Below are positions 1 to 14,500 of a stretch of 64,000 nucleotides of DNA, in pieces. The notes beneath the pieces were generated by a model, which did not search any database, was not told where the DNA came from, and saw only the letters and a program-made list of their open reading frames with translations. Position numbers and translations under genes: made by a program. Source of the stretch: Echinometra lucunter (taxonomy: Eukaryota > Echinodermata > Echinoidea > Camarodonta > Echinometridae); contig JAPZVO010000100.1 in the NCBI GenBank assembly GCA_029962745.1, positions 30,701-94,700 on the forward strand. The letters are read 5' to 3'. The first letter of the stretch is position 1, and every line of letters starts with the position of its first letter.

Positions 1-720
1 TGGCACTCTTGGCACCCTTGGAGCTCTCGCTATGGAAGTTTTAAACTTGTTCAAAACTTTGTGTCGACAAGGGCAATGGTGGCGATCATTAGATACAATG
101 GAGACGATTGACAAAGTTCAAGCCACGATCCACCGCGCTTCTGTTGATTTTTGAGGATCGCAGCGGAATCGCCTTCTAGTGAGATGGTGCTATTTAGAAC
201 CATTTGATAGATCAACTACAAACGTGGGTCATGCATGCATATGGGAGGGACAATGAGCTTAGTAGATTTGGGAGTCACAAAGTAAAAGGTCAAAGGTCAT
301 GGCTGTCACTGTATACATGACAATTGTCGTTCTCACGATTAAGAACCATATGATGGATATGACAGAACAAATTCTAAAGTGGCTGACAAAATGTCGTTTA
401 AATGGAACCTTTTTTTCTAGACTTTTGTACTCCAAATGTATCCTAAAACATTTCCTTTCATTGAAACTGGTATATATCTGCTCTGGCAAAGGTGGAGGCA
501 TAAATTTCCACTGCGTGCAGTCAAGGATTCATCTATTTTTTTTTAACTTCACCTGTGTCTTCAGGCCATGTAACTGTGGCATGAATCAGGTCATTACACC
601 TAAGAACTTGGTGATTATAGCTCAAATCCGGAGTAAGTCATAATTGTGATTACAGTGTTTATACAGAAAGTTAGACGTTGGTCAGACTTAATTCCTTTTT
701 GAACTATACTGCACCTCTAA

Positions 721-1386
721 AGGCGCTTTCACACCTACCCGATCAGGAAAAATACCCGTAAATTTTGAGAACTTGCTAAGGCCCCAAAATACCCGTTAAT
801 TGTTCTGCGCTTTCACACCTACCCGAAGCCAGACCTCTTCGGGGTAAGTTCTCGAAGTTACGAGCATGCGCAGAACTATTTATTTTGCAGGAGGAGGAGG
901 CCACTCCTCCTCCCTCCACAACGCTGTCAGCGATGATCAGAGGATTACATACAACCGTATCGATATATCAGAATAAATCATAAATAAAAAACACGAAAGG
1001 GGAACAGAACTTTACAAAAACAACGACGTAGCTAGAAATAGACAATAAAACTATCAAATCCAGAACGTACGTATACGGTACACAAACGATAACGACGTCC
1101 AATACGTACACGGTACACACAGTTCACTACACGCTTCGTGCACCAGTGCTTGATGGAATAGAAGTTCTCGTAATTTGCTTTCACATTACAAAAATCCCCG
1201 CGACCTTGGAGAAAGTACTCGTAATTTTGAGAAAGTACCTACTAATTTACGGGTATTTTCTAACGGGGATATTACGCGTAATTTGGTTTCACACTGGCAA
1301 AATACCTGGTATTTTCTGATCGAGGTAGGATACCCGATCTGAAAATACCAGGTATTTTTCCTGATCGGGTAGGTGTGAAAGCGCCT
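721..1386. mobile_element. 666-bp element with perfect 36-bp terminal inverted repeats
   Basis: Starts AGGCGCTTTCACACCTACCC and ends with its exact complement; the 36 terminal bases match perfectly. Related sub-terminal copies (CACACCTACCCG at about 812, TTTCACACTGGCAAAATACC at about 1287) make the ends internally repetitive. No transposase is encoded, so it is non-autonomous. No clear target duplication is visible (TAA left, ACT right), so the superfamily is undetermined. Confidence 0.8.
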
Positions 1387-1782
1387 ACTGAGATGTACTT
1401 AGGTATGAAGTCATGTTTCTCTGGAAGCTTTGAAGTACCATTCCACTTCACGAGATGGCAAGATATTGCATCTTGTCAAGTTGACTTAATAGCCTATCAT
1501 GTTGACTTCTAAAAGATTACATGTCATCATGGCAGGTATCTTGCCAAATTTCTGACTTGGTCAGATTCCACTCATTAACTTGAACTGCACCTTTAAGGGA
1601 AGTCCCTGATGCATGAATTTGGTCATTATAGCTCAAATCCACAGGAAATTATTCAGCACTTTTCGCATAAAGTTGAATGACATTTTCACCTTAAGGCTTT
1701 AAGGATTACATGAATCCAATGTTTTAAAGTACTTTTTTTCTTGATAATCCATTATGATTATAAGTTGATGCAATAAAAATAC

Positions 1783-1839
1783 CTCATTTCCCCCTGTCTT
1801 CTGCTGAGCAGTCATATCTGTTCTTGCCTCAGGAACCTC
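1783..1839 (-). CDS. Left gene, exon 8 (duplicated exon, copy B)
   Basis: 19 codons, EVPEARTDMTAQQKTGGNE, four residue differences from exon 7 across otherwise identical structure and splice sites. The coding frame continues off the window. Confidence 0.7.
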
Positions 1840-4800
1840 CTAAAATAATAAATGAAAGGTTAACTAAGTCAAATCTCTGGGGGCCACAAAACATAGTTAA
1901 ACTTTAATATACACATTTCAACTTAGGAAATATAAATAACACACACATTTTGCAGTTTGGTGAGAACAAAAGTAATTCAACATACTGAAAGTTTTACTTA
2001 TGTGACTTCAAGTTATGCAAGGTTTATAAAAAACTTCACTTTGTTTGGTTAGTGAATGAGTCAAGAATAGCCAACACATACACTAGTATGATAATTCAAG
2101 CACATGTTATTCAGATTCTTAATTCTTAACATAAACTAAAGCAGGATTTCACAATAATCCACTGTTACACTTGATGTCTCAAACTACCTTTCATTTTGAT
2201 ATTCTATTATGATAATAAGTTGATGTAATAAAAAATACCTCATTTTCCCCTGTCTTCTGCCTAGCATCCATATCTGTTCTTGCCTCGGGTACATCCTAAA
2301 ATAGTAAATGAAAGGAGTTTAATACATGTTACAAATGTATACTTTGTTAGAGTAGTGTTGAACAAAATAGAAATGAATACTACCACTCACCAATGCCTGT
2401 GCTAATCTGACAATACGGTCTGCATACTATACCTTTCTATTAAGTTTCATCTAAAAATTGTTTTTGTATATTTACAATATAGTGTTAACCTTTTTAAACA
2501 CTGACCTGAGAACTTTAACCTGATTACTTAAGTCATGTCTATAACTAATACTCTTTCAGAACACATGTATAAACTAGATGAATCTTCGACCACGCGTGGT
2601 CGAACTTTATGCCTCCGCCATTACCAAATCAGAAATAAATGGCACTTCATGTTGATTTATTTTCATTCATACAATGACATCTTTGACCTTGACCTTTGAC
2701 CTTGTGACCCTCAAATCTAATCAGATCACTGTCTCTCCCACATGCATACATGTGCTAAGTTTGAGGTTGATCGGTCAAATGGTTCTTTAGTTATCGCGAG
2801 AACGAGCCATTTTTATGTGTATTATTACCTCTATGACCTTGACCTTGGACCTTGAGACTCCAAAATCTAATCAGATCATTGTCCCTCCCATATGCATGCA
2901 CGAGCCAAGTTTGAAGTTGATCCGTCAAACGGTTCTTAAGTTATCGCGAGAACGAAAACGGGACGGACGGACGACCCGAAAACATAATGCCTCCGACAAC
3001 CACCTACGGTGGGCGGAGGCATAAAAAGACCATCTAGAAGAGCTGCAGCATAACACATATATTTTTGCTTAGTAAATTTTGTAAACATAGGACCTTAACA
3101 TGGGTAGAGAGATACCATAAATAGGTGCGCATTGTTAAGACATGGATTATGATTCAAAAACATCACACGCAATGCGATTTTTAAAATGCATGACCTTAAG
3201 TCTGCGTAAGGCATGACAAACAGCATATTCTGAAAACTGCTTTATCTCCTAAGTCACTGTATTTTCTGAAAATTGTCTTCATTTAATTTAAATCTGCGAT
3301 GATCCTAAATTGCACACATCCGAACATAATGAATATTTACTTTGTTGTATCTCACAATGCCATGGAAGTTTTCTAGCTTGGAAACAGAAAGTACATTGTC
3401 AAGCATCAAGATGAAAACTATTTACAACTAGAAATGTCACAGAATAAACATTGGGAAGAAATTGAGTATATGAATATAAAAACGACCAAAGTCCAATTTT
3501 TTGCCAAATTGAGTTAAACATGGGAAAGTGTTGCTTCAACATGGACCCATCTTGTTTATAAATGATAAACCCCAATTAACCCCGGAAGTGCCTAAAATAA
3601 AGGACTGAAATCTAGTATGAATGGAAGAATGACCCAAGTCCAGGACTTGGGTCATTCTTATATTCATATTTTAGCACCCCCTCTGATTACTCCTTGTCTA
3701 ACATCACTGTTATGTGTGTATTTGCATATGGGCAGTACATGCCAGAGTAAAAAGATGTTTACTCGCGCATATGGGGTGTTTGTGGGTGGGTGTGTGAGGG
3801 AGGGTGCGTGGGTGTGTGTGTGTGTGTGCGTGCGCATGTTAAAAGTGGGGGGGGGGGGGGGCATGTATATGTGTTATGCCAACATTAAAAAAAAAAAAAA
3901 TTAACCTTGCAAAACTACATGTAAGTACCATACATGTATAACACATTTCTTGTTGGATAACCTGTCCGAAGTCCTCTAGTCCAGAGGCGTCGATTCTGGA
4001 GGAGGGCAACTGCCCTTCCTCCACCCCCCCCCCCCAATAACTTCTGAACTAAATCTGACGTAACCATATTGCATTGTGATAATATAATAATACTACTCTC
4101 GTATCAAGAAATATGCTATTTGTTATCTTGGGCTCGCTCGCTTCACTCCCTCGCAAAAGTTAAAAACCCTGGTGGTTAATAATGTAGCCAGCAAAAGCAA
4201 TTTCCCCTAAATTGGAAATGCTTCGCGCTTATATACACGTGTCTATAAACATGTAGGCGAAGGCATGGCTGTATGTAAAGTAGAAGTAGGGAGGGGAGCA
4301 TTTGCCGCCGCCCCCCCTAAATTATTTCTTGCGTGTTGGTCCCTCCCCTCCCAGAAAAAATTTTGCGTACGGGCCTGGCAAAGGATTTATCTACGCTTGG
4401 TCGTCTAGTCCAACACCCTCCCCCCCCCCCTGCTTAAAATGGATCGACGCCTCTGTCCCCCACCCTTGGCATCCACAAGTCAAACACACATACACACCCA
4501 CACACACGCTATCAAACAACCTAACATGCTAGGAGATGAGGGACATTGTACTATGTAATATATGACACAACTCTCTATTCTTTTTAGACGACCTATTACG
4601 ATAGTGCATATCGCCTATTCTGTATGATTCAAAGACTGACCCAAGTCCATATGATTCTAAAAACGACCGAAGTCCATCAAACAAAAGGACCCGCCCACAA
4701 GTAGAGTGAAGCTTAATTGAAATAAAAATGTACATTTCAATTTTTATTTACGGTACTGTCTTATGTATCATAAGCAAATATAATGTTATTGGACAAAATA

Positions 4801-7800
4801 AAAAAATATTCAGTTATTTTCAATTTACTCGAAATGGACTTGGGTCATTTAAATATACCTATACTCAATTAGCAAATGGGAATCAACGATTTTGTAACTT
4901 CATTCAAGCAAGGAAAGGGGAGGACAAGAACCATGTCGATACTGTGCATAACATGTAACTTCTGGCGCTTGTAATTGATATGCGCAAAGTGATTCCTATT
5001 ATTTCATATAAGGGATATTGCTGTTGGACCACCTTACTAGAGAAGATCCATCTTGTCTTAAAAGTTAAATTATTGGTAGTCCTTACATGGATTAGCCATT
5101 TTTCAGAACAGCAACCCAGTGAACTTTTTTGAAGTAATATCTTTGCAAGATATTACAAAAGTGAAAGGAAATGTGAAGACAAATTTCAGAATACCAGCCC
5201 TGATTGCTAGAAATCAAATTACTGTCCCGTTTCCTGGAGGAGTGCACAATCACCTGTAATTTTCTCACATTCTTTTTTCAAAACATGTGGTAACATAAAA
5301 AGCCCACACCTTAAAGAATATACAGAACATACTTCTGATCGAAGATCTTTTGTTTTCTAAGGACAGTAGGTTTTGGTACATTTAAGTTGTAGTACTGGTT
5401 ACTTTTGCTGCCTATACATGCATATAATCTTATTTTTGGCAGGGGAGGGGGTGGGGGGCTTTGGGTGTGGCAAGGTTTATATTGTAATTCTGAAGATTGA
5501 GATATATCGAAATTGTCATCCTGCTTTTCACAAGATCTTAACCCATATAAAAGAGTCAAGCCTTTTTTGGTCTACACTATGGCCCTGGGGAAAGAGGGGC
5601 ATCAAGGCCCGCCAAAAAAAAAAGTCTGCCATCAACTGCCAGATTGCAATGAAAATTAGCATGCACACTTCCCACGATATAATCTACAAAACTGTATAGT
5701 TAATATGTCTGAAATAATTTAACTTTATTCAAAATGTACGTATAATAATGCATGAAATCTGACCTTTAGCACTAAATCATTTCAGATCCTAATATATTAA
5801 TTTTCTGTTTAGATACTTTTTGAAGTATTCTTCGCAAATGCACTTTGAAAAGACTACAGTATCAAAATAAATTTCTTCTACTTTTCATTGTTTTACAATT
5901 TCTTATTTATTAATTTGTTTTTTGTCCTTTCTGATTATTATTCCTTTTAATTGAAATTAACATGAGAGAAACTTCTGCAATCATAAACAGCAAAGTTTTT
6001 TGATTTCAATGTGTAGAAGCAAAATTGATCATACATTTATGAATTTCAGCAGGAAACACATTTTGAATTGAAATTACACATGAAATCAAGTTTTTAGCAA
6101 ATACACTGTATCTGGTCCATGATGCTAGTACAAAATCATATGTAGCTTTGGAACCCACTGCTCAGGCGCCGTGAATCTGGTCTCAAAAGATGCGCAAGAT
6201 TCAAATAAAAAAGCCATGCTATGTGCGTTGCAAATATATCATGCAAAATGTCAAGGGTGGAAATTATACAGGTTTACAGGCCCATCACTGTACCGACTAA
6301 TGCATATTTTTTCAAAATTAGTATACCATTGATCACACTTTCCTACTTGTAATATTAACACATGCAGAGCATTCAAGTTGAAACAGAGTTTTGGTTGCAA
6401 CTCACGAAACGACAGTTTACCATTATACAATCGAACTGTCCATACATGTACATGTAGGTAGCTTGTTGGTATTTGTGGATGTTACTTGAATTGCTTTACA
6501 TATGGGTAAATCAATTTTGGAAAAGATGTAGTTTTCAAGGTTCCATGAACTCTACATGAATCAATGCACTGAATAAATTGTCTTAACAACTGTTCATTCC
6601 ATTTGACATCTTTTTAAACAAATACCTCTATGAAATAAGCTCAGTTGTCAGTTGATAAAATTATCTTGGCAGTTAAGATTTCAGATTACAAACATTGGCC
6701 CCTTCTTTTTACCATTTGACAAATGAACTGTCAAATTCTTGTAGACTTAATACCCTTCCCAACCTAGTTCCCATGGGAAAGGGGTTAAAATATTCAGTTT
6801 TTCTTATGTGTCCATGTTCATCTGCAGCGTTTCTTTGTATACATGAAATTTAAGAGAAGAGGTTTTTTTATATGTACATGTTAAATAGTAACATACCAGG
6901 CCTGACATGGATTCTTCTTCAAATAATGTTTCTGATTCACTTGTCGATCTGGCAGGCTCACTTCCCGTTTCCTCCTAAGAAAAAAAATAACAATAAAAGG
7001 AAATGAGGTTAACTCACAGGATGCAAAGTTTTCTCCTCTGCACTATCAAGATTGGAAGAGGAGGAGCAGTCAAGGTATAATGATAAAGAAAAGTCAAACT
7101 TCTCTGATATGTAAAGGAAGGGGGATTCAACACCACCCTCCTCCCCCCCGGAAGTTGTTTATGTAAATTGCACACTCTGCGCGCTTACTTTACCCCATCC
7201 TCCGCAGTAAAGTAAAATCCTACTTTACATCCCTGAATGTTTATTAGATTTTTACTTGATTTAGTGCAAACAGCATGACTTTCCCACTGTCAAGTCCCTA
7301 TAGACCATCAAAGGAGAGAAAGCATAGCTGACAACTGATCTTTGGTCCAACCAAGAAAAGAGATACTCCCCCTATTCAGACACAAAACATTTATACTGAC
7401 ACTCGATAAAGAAACATCGTATAAAATTGTCAAGGTAGCCTCCTGACCCTTCAGACAATCATCCCAGAGCAACATCGTTCCGAAGAAACATCGTATAGAT
7501 GCGCATTTTTTTTCTGCGCATGTTGCCATGGCAATTTCTTGAAACATCTCTACTGCCCTTCCCCCATATATCAACACAGTTTGATATCTGCACCTATACC
7601 ATTACCTAGAAATTTTTTTTTTTTTCCTTTTGGCTACACGCACAATGCAAATTAGATTTGCCTGTGATCGAGTCACGGATGATCTTCATTTCAAATTCAA
7701 ATTGGGAGGTAAGCTTTACTGAGCACATACAGTATGCCAATTAAACACTGGCCTTGCATTAGAGCCAGGGTTAAAAGTTAGGACAAGACTTTAAAGCAAG

Positions 7801-8539
7801 GTTTATTAAAACCTGCTATCAGAATACGGGCCCATGTGTACAAGATTTATCAGGAACTTTCTATTTGGCTACTTGAAGGTACTGAGCATAGTTCCAAACA
7901 CCACCAGGATTTGGGGGGGAAAAACCCTCAAATAGAATTCAACTTCAACTTCAGTTCATTCTTGACATAATAGTCCAACAATTCCCGAAATTATAACCCA
8001 AACAACGATAAATTGCATAAAGGCTCATCTATTCCTGATAGTGATTTACAAGTGCTTACCTTTGCAGTACTTCTAGCTGCACTGGCTTCTCTTTTCTATT
8101 AAGGAAATAAATCAGTGGTGAATGCATAAAATGGGACGGAATTCAGACATGGACAAAAGAAAGTGATCAAGATTTTGAGTAAGTTGAGGACTTACGTAAC
8201 AATTTGTGCAGCAATTGCAGTTAGAAGTGAAAAGATACTATAAAATACTATAAAATAAGTTTAGAAACTGTGTTACAATGTTAATTTTTATGGCACATTA
8301 ACTAACAATTAATCAAATCCAAATCAATTCACTGAAAAAGACCAATGTCTCCACTACTGCATTCTTTTAACTACAGCTGTATAAGTATTTAAATTTAAGG
8401 TGGCAGAAATTATCTTAATTTCTAACAAGTGTCACATAGAAATTCCCAACAGAAATCTAATTTCTTTTATTTTTACAATTATTTTGTATAATATTATGAC
8501 CTATAACCACCATATTTCAGTAATAATAATAATAATAGC

Positions 8540-8588
<49 letters not shown>

Positions 8589-11500
8589 TTAATAATAATA
8601 ATAATAATGATAACAATAAAGAAAGAAAAACTAATAATAATAGTAATAATAATAGTAGTAATTATAAAACTAATAATAACAATAATGATGGTGATAATAG
8701 TAATAATGATAACATTAGTAATAATAACAATAAAATTAACAATAACAACAGTTCAATTAATAGAAATTATAAATTAAAAAAAATGTACATGTATGTCCCC
8801 ATGCGCTTTGCCAAAAAAAAGAATATGAAGAAGAGATAGGTTACTGAGTTCACTATTTACATGTAAGCTAGATACATTCTGAATAAGTGTGTTTTAAGGG
8901 CAGATTTAAACTTATCTGATTGTGTCTATCATTGGCGTAAATCCCGGGGGGGATGGGGGGGGGGGGGATATATCCCCCCCACTTTTTGGAGAGGGGGGGG
9001 GGATGGCGTGTACAAATATTCCCCCCACTTTTTAAGAAAGAAAATATATTTTAATTAATCCGTTAGTAAAATCTTTGAATATCTGTCATAAACAACCATC
9101 ATATTTTAGAATTACTATTTGAAAACGAAATGAACTTCATCTAGTAGCAGACTTGCCCTTTAAAGCCTCTTCTCACAAACATGTTAAGTTGATAGGACAT
9201 AAAAAAGAAAAAAAATACTCCTTGGATGAAAAGACTTATTTGGGGCAAATTTGTTAATCATTCATTTTCATATCACGCATGTTTCTTATATTGTTCACTA
9301 TATTTCTCACTATATTTTCACTATTAAAGTGAAATTTAGTAACACGTTGCCAAGTCTGTTGTAAATGTAAAGTTTATTCAAAAATATAATAAATAAATGA
9401 ATGACCAAAACAATTCCTTTCAAGCCAGTACTCCAAAATTGAGAAGAAAAAAATAAATAGAACATACATGTAACAACAAATCTTTACCTTTTGACGCTTT
9501 CTACGTCTTCTCATCTGCTGTTGCAGTCTTTTCTTCCGTGCTTCTTCCATGACACTGGGCTGACCATAAAAGAAAAAAAATGACATGATCACATCTATAG
9601 GTAAAATGAATATCATCCCAAAGCTGGATACAAAATCATGAGACCATTACGCAAATGCTAAGTGCTGTCTCACCTTTATCTCACACTTTGCAAATGGGCC
9701 AATCCACGTCAAATCTGCCAACGCTTATTATCCGACCCTTTCTGATAAATTTTAACTCCCACCAAATGTTCCTCAGAGTGTGATGGAGAACCCCCAAATA
9801 TGTTGCCCCAAGGTCAAATGGTTGCTAAGATACAGCCTCGCATAGCAACCAATGCATGTTTCTGCAAATGAGTTTAAATAAATTTTACGCATTTTTGATC
9901 AACTATTGTGGCCTGAATGGTCATCCAGAATGGCTCATTATCGGGACTTGGGAAGAACTTTATACTCTTTACAAGAAAAATCGAACAAACATTTCATTAC
10001 TGCGCACAAGGTCACCGAATATGGCGTTACATTTAAATTTCAAAATTTCAGATGCATATTCAGAGCCTTAATTCAGCAAAACTTTATTAGCTCAGGTCCT
10101 AAAACTTTCTGCTGTGAAAGGCTTTGACTTGCACTATAATCCTGTAAAAAAAAATCAATGGAGTTGTGCAAGTCCATTTTGTGGAGAGCACCCTCAAATT
10201 TGGAAAAAATTTTAAAAAATGAAAAATGTGCCAAGTTCAAGGTCACGGATCACCCTTCGTCCATCTAGGAATGCCGTCAAATTTTGATTAATAGACATTA
10301 TTAGGGGTTACCGAAATGTTCAGTGCCTATTTTACGCCACCGAAAATGGTTATAAATGGCTCTACATTACCAAAAATGGCACATGTGCGGTTTGGATGGC
10401 ATTTCAGATTGCCTTAACTCCAAGATTGAAAGCCCCATTCCTGTCATATCTGCAGTAAAACAATAGGCTGTTTTACATATTTCGATAATATATACCAAAA
10501 GATCCCTTGTTCACATGATGCTGACCTTGAAATGTGATTGAAACAATTACCTCGCCATTTTTCTAATGTATTTGTGTGTGAATGCGTCTTTTAAAAGACA
10601 TTTACTTCAGCAATATTTCAAGAATTATGAAATATAACAACCTCCCATATTCAAATCATATACTATCTATGCTCTTCTTTAATCATTCTTGCAGGTAAAT
10701 TATACTTTGGTCACATCTGACCTTTGCCCTACACACATGATCTTGACCACGCATACCATCTACAGGTATCTAGATTACAAATGGGCTTATTGTTTGAAAA
10801 TTAACAACCCCAGTAAAATCTTACAGGTAAATGTTAATATTTGACCTACATACGTAACCTCTGACCCGTAAATAACATTGAGGTCACTGTAAAAAGCATG
10901 TACATCCATCCAAGTTTGGTTACGAACTGGCAAATGCTGTAACTTAGTCACAAAAGCTTTATACTCATTTGACATTTGACCTACCTACATACATGATCTT
11001 TGACATCTAAATATTGAGGTCCCTATAGGGCATCTACCACCATCCAAGTTTGGTTCTAAATGGGCAAAGAGTCCCAAAGTTATTTGTCTTTTATAAGTGT
11101 TACGAACGGATGGACCATGCACGTATTATGAATGGGCAACTGATGGTTACAAGCCCTTTGAAGCACCATTTCCGCCGCTGGAGTTAATTACGTAAGTACA
11201 GTGATTGTCATCGCCTTCTGAACATGCGCAGCTTAATAGAAACAGGTGTTTGGACAATAACGCTTGCGTAAGCATGTTCAATCGCTGGCAAAGAAGCAGC
11301 TCCCCTCCGTTTGGTTTTTCGGCTGATGTGCTTTTTCAGAATATGTCTTTGATTCATTACTGATAGGGAGCAGCAAACTTGAGAATGTCTGAATTTTTGT
11401 GATATGAAATTTATTATTACCTATTCACACACTTTCGCACATTTCACAATGAGAAGGACCTGATCTTCTTCATAAGATCTATGCATTATACTGCTGGAAT

Positions 11501-14500
11501 GTTGTGGGAAAAATGTGAAAAAACAGGATTAGAAATCTCAAACATTCAATCAAAATTTAAGTTCTACCTTGTTATATTCACACAATTTTCAAGATGAACA
11601 CATGGAATAGTAAATTCCAGCTGTAAACCAGAACTGCTCATTGATTTTCTAAGATCTAATCAGTTTAATATCTTCTGCACATGTAGCAAAAGCTAATGTC
11701 AAATTGCTGTCGTGCTTCTCTCCCGGCTAATTGGCGGCGGACCTTTTGAGATCAAAGTGGAGAAATATTGACAGAATGTTACTGAGATGGCTTTGACAGT
11801 CACGATCGCAGGAATCAATCAACATTACGATGAATGTCTATCTCATAATATGTCCATGGACGGACACACACAAGCCAGTTAGGGTCCCTTAGTCTCACTC
11901 CACCTTAGGTGGCTCAATAGATTAAATTGCAAGAGAATTACATAAAGTGTGGGAAATTTTGATGTCTCCTATGGAACTAGTTGCTTATGAGTGGAAAAAT
12001 TTCTATGATGTCAAAATGAATAAGAAGTCAAAAAGTGCATTCACTCGCAGAGAAAGAGAAACTGTGTCTGTGACATTTACTTTCATAAAGAACTATGACT
12101 TTTTGTCATAATTATGCATAAGTACATAACACATGTGAACCTATGTCTCGAAGAGAGATTCTGGCTCTTCCTTCAAAAAGGGAATATAGGTAAATAAAAA
12201 AGAGCTAAAAAAGAAAAAAAAAAAGACCCACAAGTCAAGCAAGTTATACCCTTTAATTATTCAATCACTTGTCTCACCTTATCAGCTGGATCATCTGAAC
12301 TTGTACTGGCAAACTTCTGCAAGAAATACCATCATTGATAATATCAATCAAATAGCTTGAATGAAAATATTAAGTATACATTGCGATACATGCTTAATGT
12401 ATGTCCCAAAACTTACATTACGGGACAGTCAGAGGAATGAGACCTATAACTCTTCATATGCTTACACAACATTAAAAGACATTACGAAATAAGTAAAGAG
12501 GCAAAACATGGTATAATTTGTCAGCGAGGTAAAGTATGCCGAAGGTGGTACAAATTGTTGTCTAGGACCCTGTTGTACAGAACTAAAAATACTTATGACA
12601 AGAAAAACACATGCAAACGTTGGTAACTTGGTATCAATCTGCTATAGCATTTTCACAATAAAAGAACAATATAGCTGAGATGCCTTGCTCAAGGGCATAA
12701 GTGCCATGTCAAGAATCAAACCCCTGATCCTCGCATTTCAGTCAAGCGCCTTAAATCACTGGACCATGGCTTCAATCATAACTCTGCCATCAATTGCAGT
12801 GGAGGTGTCAAGTAGACAAGCTGTTTAAGGAGCTTGATTGGAGATGCAAGAAGCGGGGATTCGATCCCCAGCACAGCACTTATGTCCTTGATCAACAAAT
12901 TTTATGAACATTGTTTTTCAATGTACATTAAAAATATTATCATGCTACAGGCATCTTGATACCAATGTATTGAAAGAAAAATAGTTACTCTACAATCAGT
13001 GGCAACTACCATGGTACCACTATTCAAAAAATGATCAAAATCAAGGGTTCCATTGAAGTTACCATTTCTGGGACCTGTTGCATAAACTTACTATCATAGT
13101 AACTTTGCTATTAAAGTAACTCTTCAAGTTTCATGCAACAGGACACAGGTCCATTTTGGTAGTTCTACTGAAAAAACGAACTTTTCAGACTTTGAAAACT
13201 TGTTTTCTTATTTATGGGGGGTGGAGGGGGGGGGGGGTGCAGGGGGATCATTTTAGATAACATGTAAATATGCCAGTAGCAGCACACGACTTGCCTCTTC
13301 TCTTATGTTCTAACAAAAGTTTCATGATACAGTAAATTTGGGCTCATGAAACAATTAGTCGGTGGTTTTCACTGACTAATTTGCTTTCAGCCAATCAGAT
13401 ACAATTATTTTCAGTAGCTTATAACATTTGTCGGTGATTTTCACTGACAAAACTCTTGATGAAACGCTCCCCAGTTCTCTACTGTGCGACTTCATTTGCT
13501 GTTGAAATGGTGACAACTCTTAAATCATATGGCACATGTTGAAGGTCATGCTTCTGCAAAATGATATCTTCATTAGATAAGCATTCTACTACTGACTACA
13601 TAATATAATATATATTTTGAAGGTTTAAAGTTCATGTACATGTAAATTTACCGACCTTCCAACAAGTCTGCATTAACTTCAATGCATACAAACAAAAAAA
13701 TACACAAGGGATTATACCAAATTACCATTTCTCTTTTCTTCCTTCTCCTCCTTCTCTGGAGCTCAGCTGCTCGAGAATTGCCTTGAACTTGATTTTCCTG
13801 CAAAACCGAGAAAATGTGCTTGGCATTTACCTTAGTTTTTTTTTTTTATCGGTTCATTTTCGTTGACATTTATACATGCATTTATAGCCTATGGAAATGT
13901 TGAGCCCTCATGAGATTTTCTTTTTTTTTTGGGGGGGGGGGGATAGGGTTCATTTTTATTTCTGTAATCTACACATGCATATTGCAATGCCTATCCTTCC
14001 TCCAAAAAAACTCATGAAGGCTCAAAATTTCCATAGGCTATCAATGCATTCATGAAGGGAAATTATTGATCACTTTTTAGGTTTTTGAAATGTGTAACTA
14101 GATCTAGGCCTATAGCTCTTCCTTCTGACAAAATTTGACAGGTTTAACTAACATGGGCCTTATGTGGAAAAGTTTCCACGATTTTTTACTTCAGTTTAGG
14201 GGCTGTCTGACTACTCCTCCCAACGGAAAATTTTGTCAGTTTCTGTGTTTTGGTAATGTATAGACCTCTAGTCTAGTCATACAACTTCCTCCTGAAAAAG
14301 TTTGGTGCAGTCTAGATCTAGATCTAGATGCGGTGAAATCAACCCGACTCGGGAGCCCTTTATTTATGCCATGCCAATGGGGCTACCCCTGCGGATAGTC
14401 TAACGTTATGTTTGCCCTGACATCATCAGACAAGCATGCTGTGAATGGGATGGATCGTCTAAGACTAAGTTGACATGTAAAATGGGGTGACTATTTCGGG

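Larger units (their letters stand above)
1730..2310. repeat. Tandem duplication carrying one exon
   Basis: About 130 bp at 1730-1860 and 2190-2310 share exon, both splice sites and adjoining intron (ATTATGAT..TAAGTTGATG..AATAAAAA). This is a recent segmental duplication within the left gene. Confidence 0.75.

Noticed and set aside
8400..8777. 125-codon open frame
   Set aside because: It is translation of an (AAT)n microsatellite (poly-Ile).
12855..12890. Functional tRNA gene at the GGGGATTCGATCCCC site
   Set aside because: Only the B-box arm is recognisable; there is no acceptor stem pairing or anticodon arm, which fits a SINE relic.
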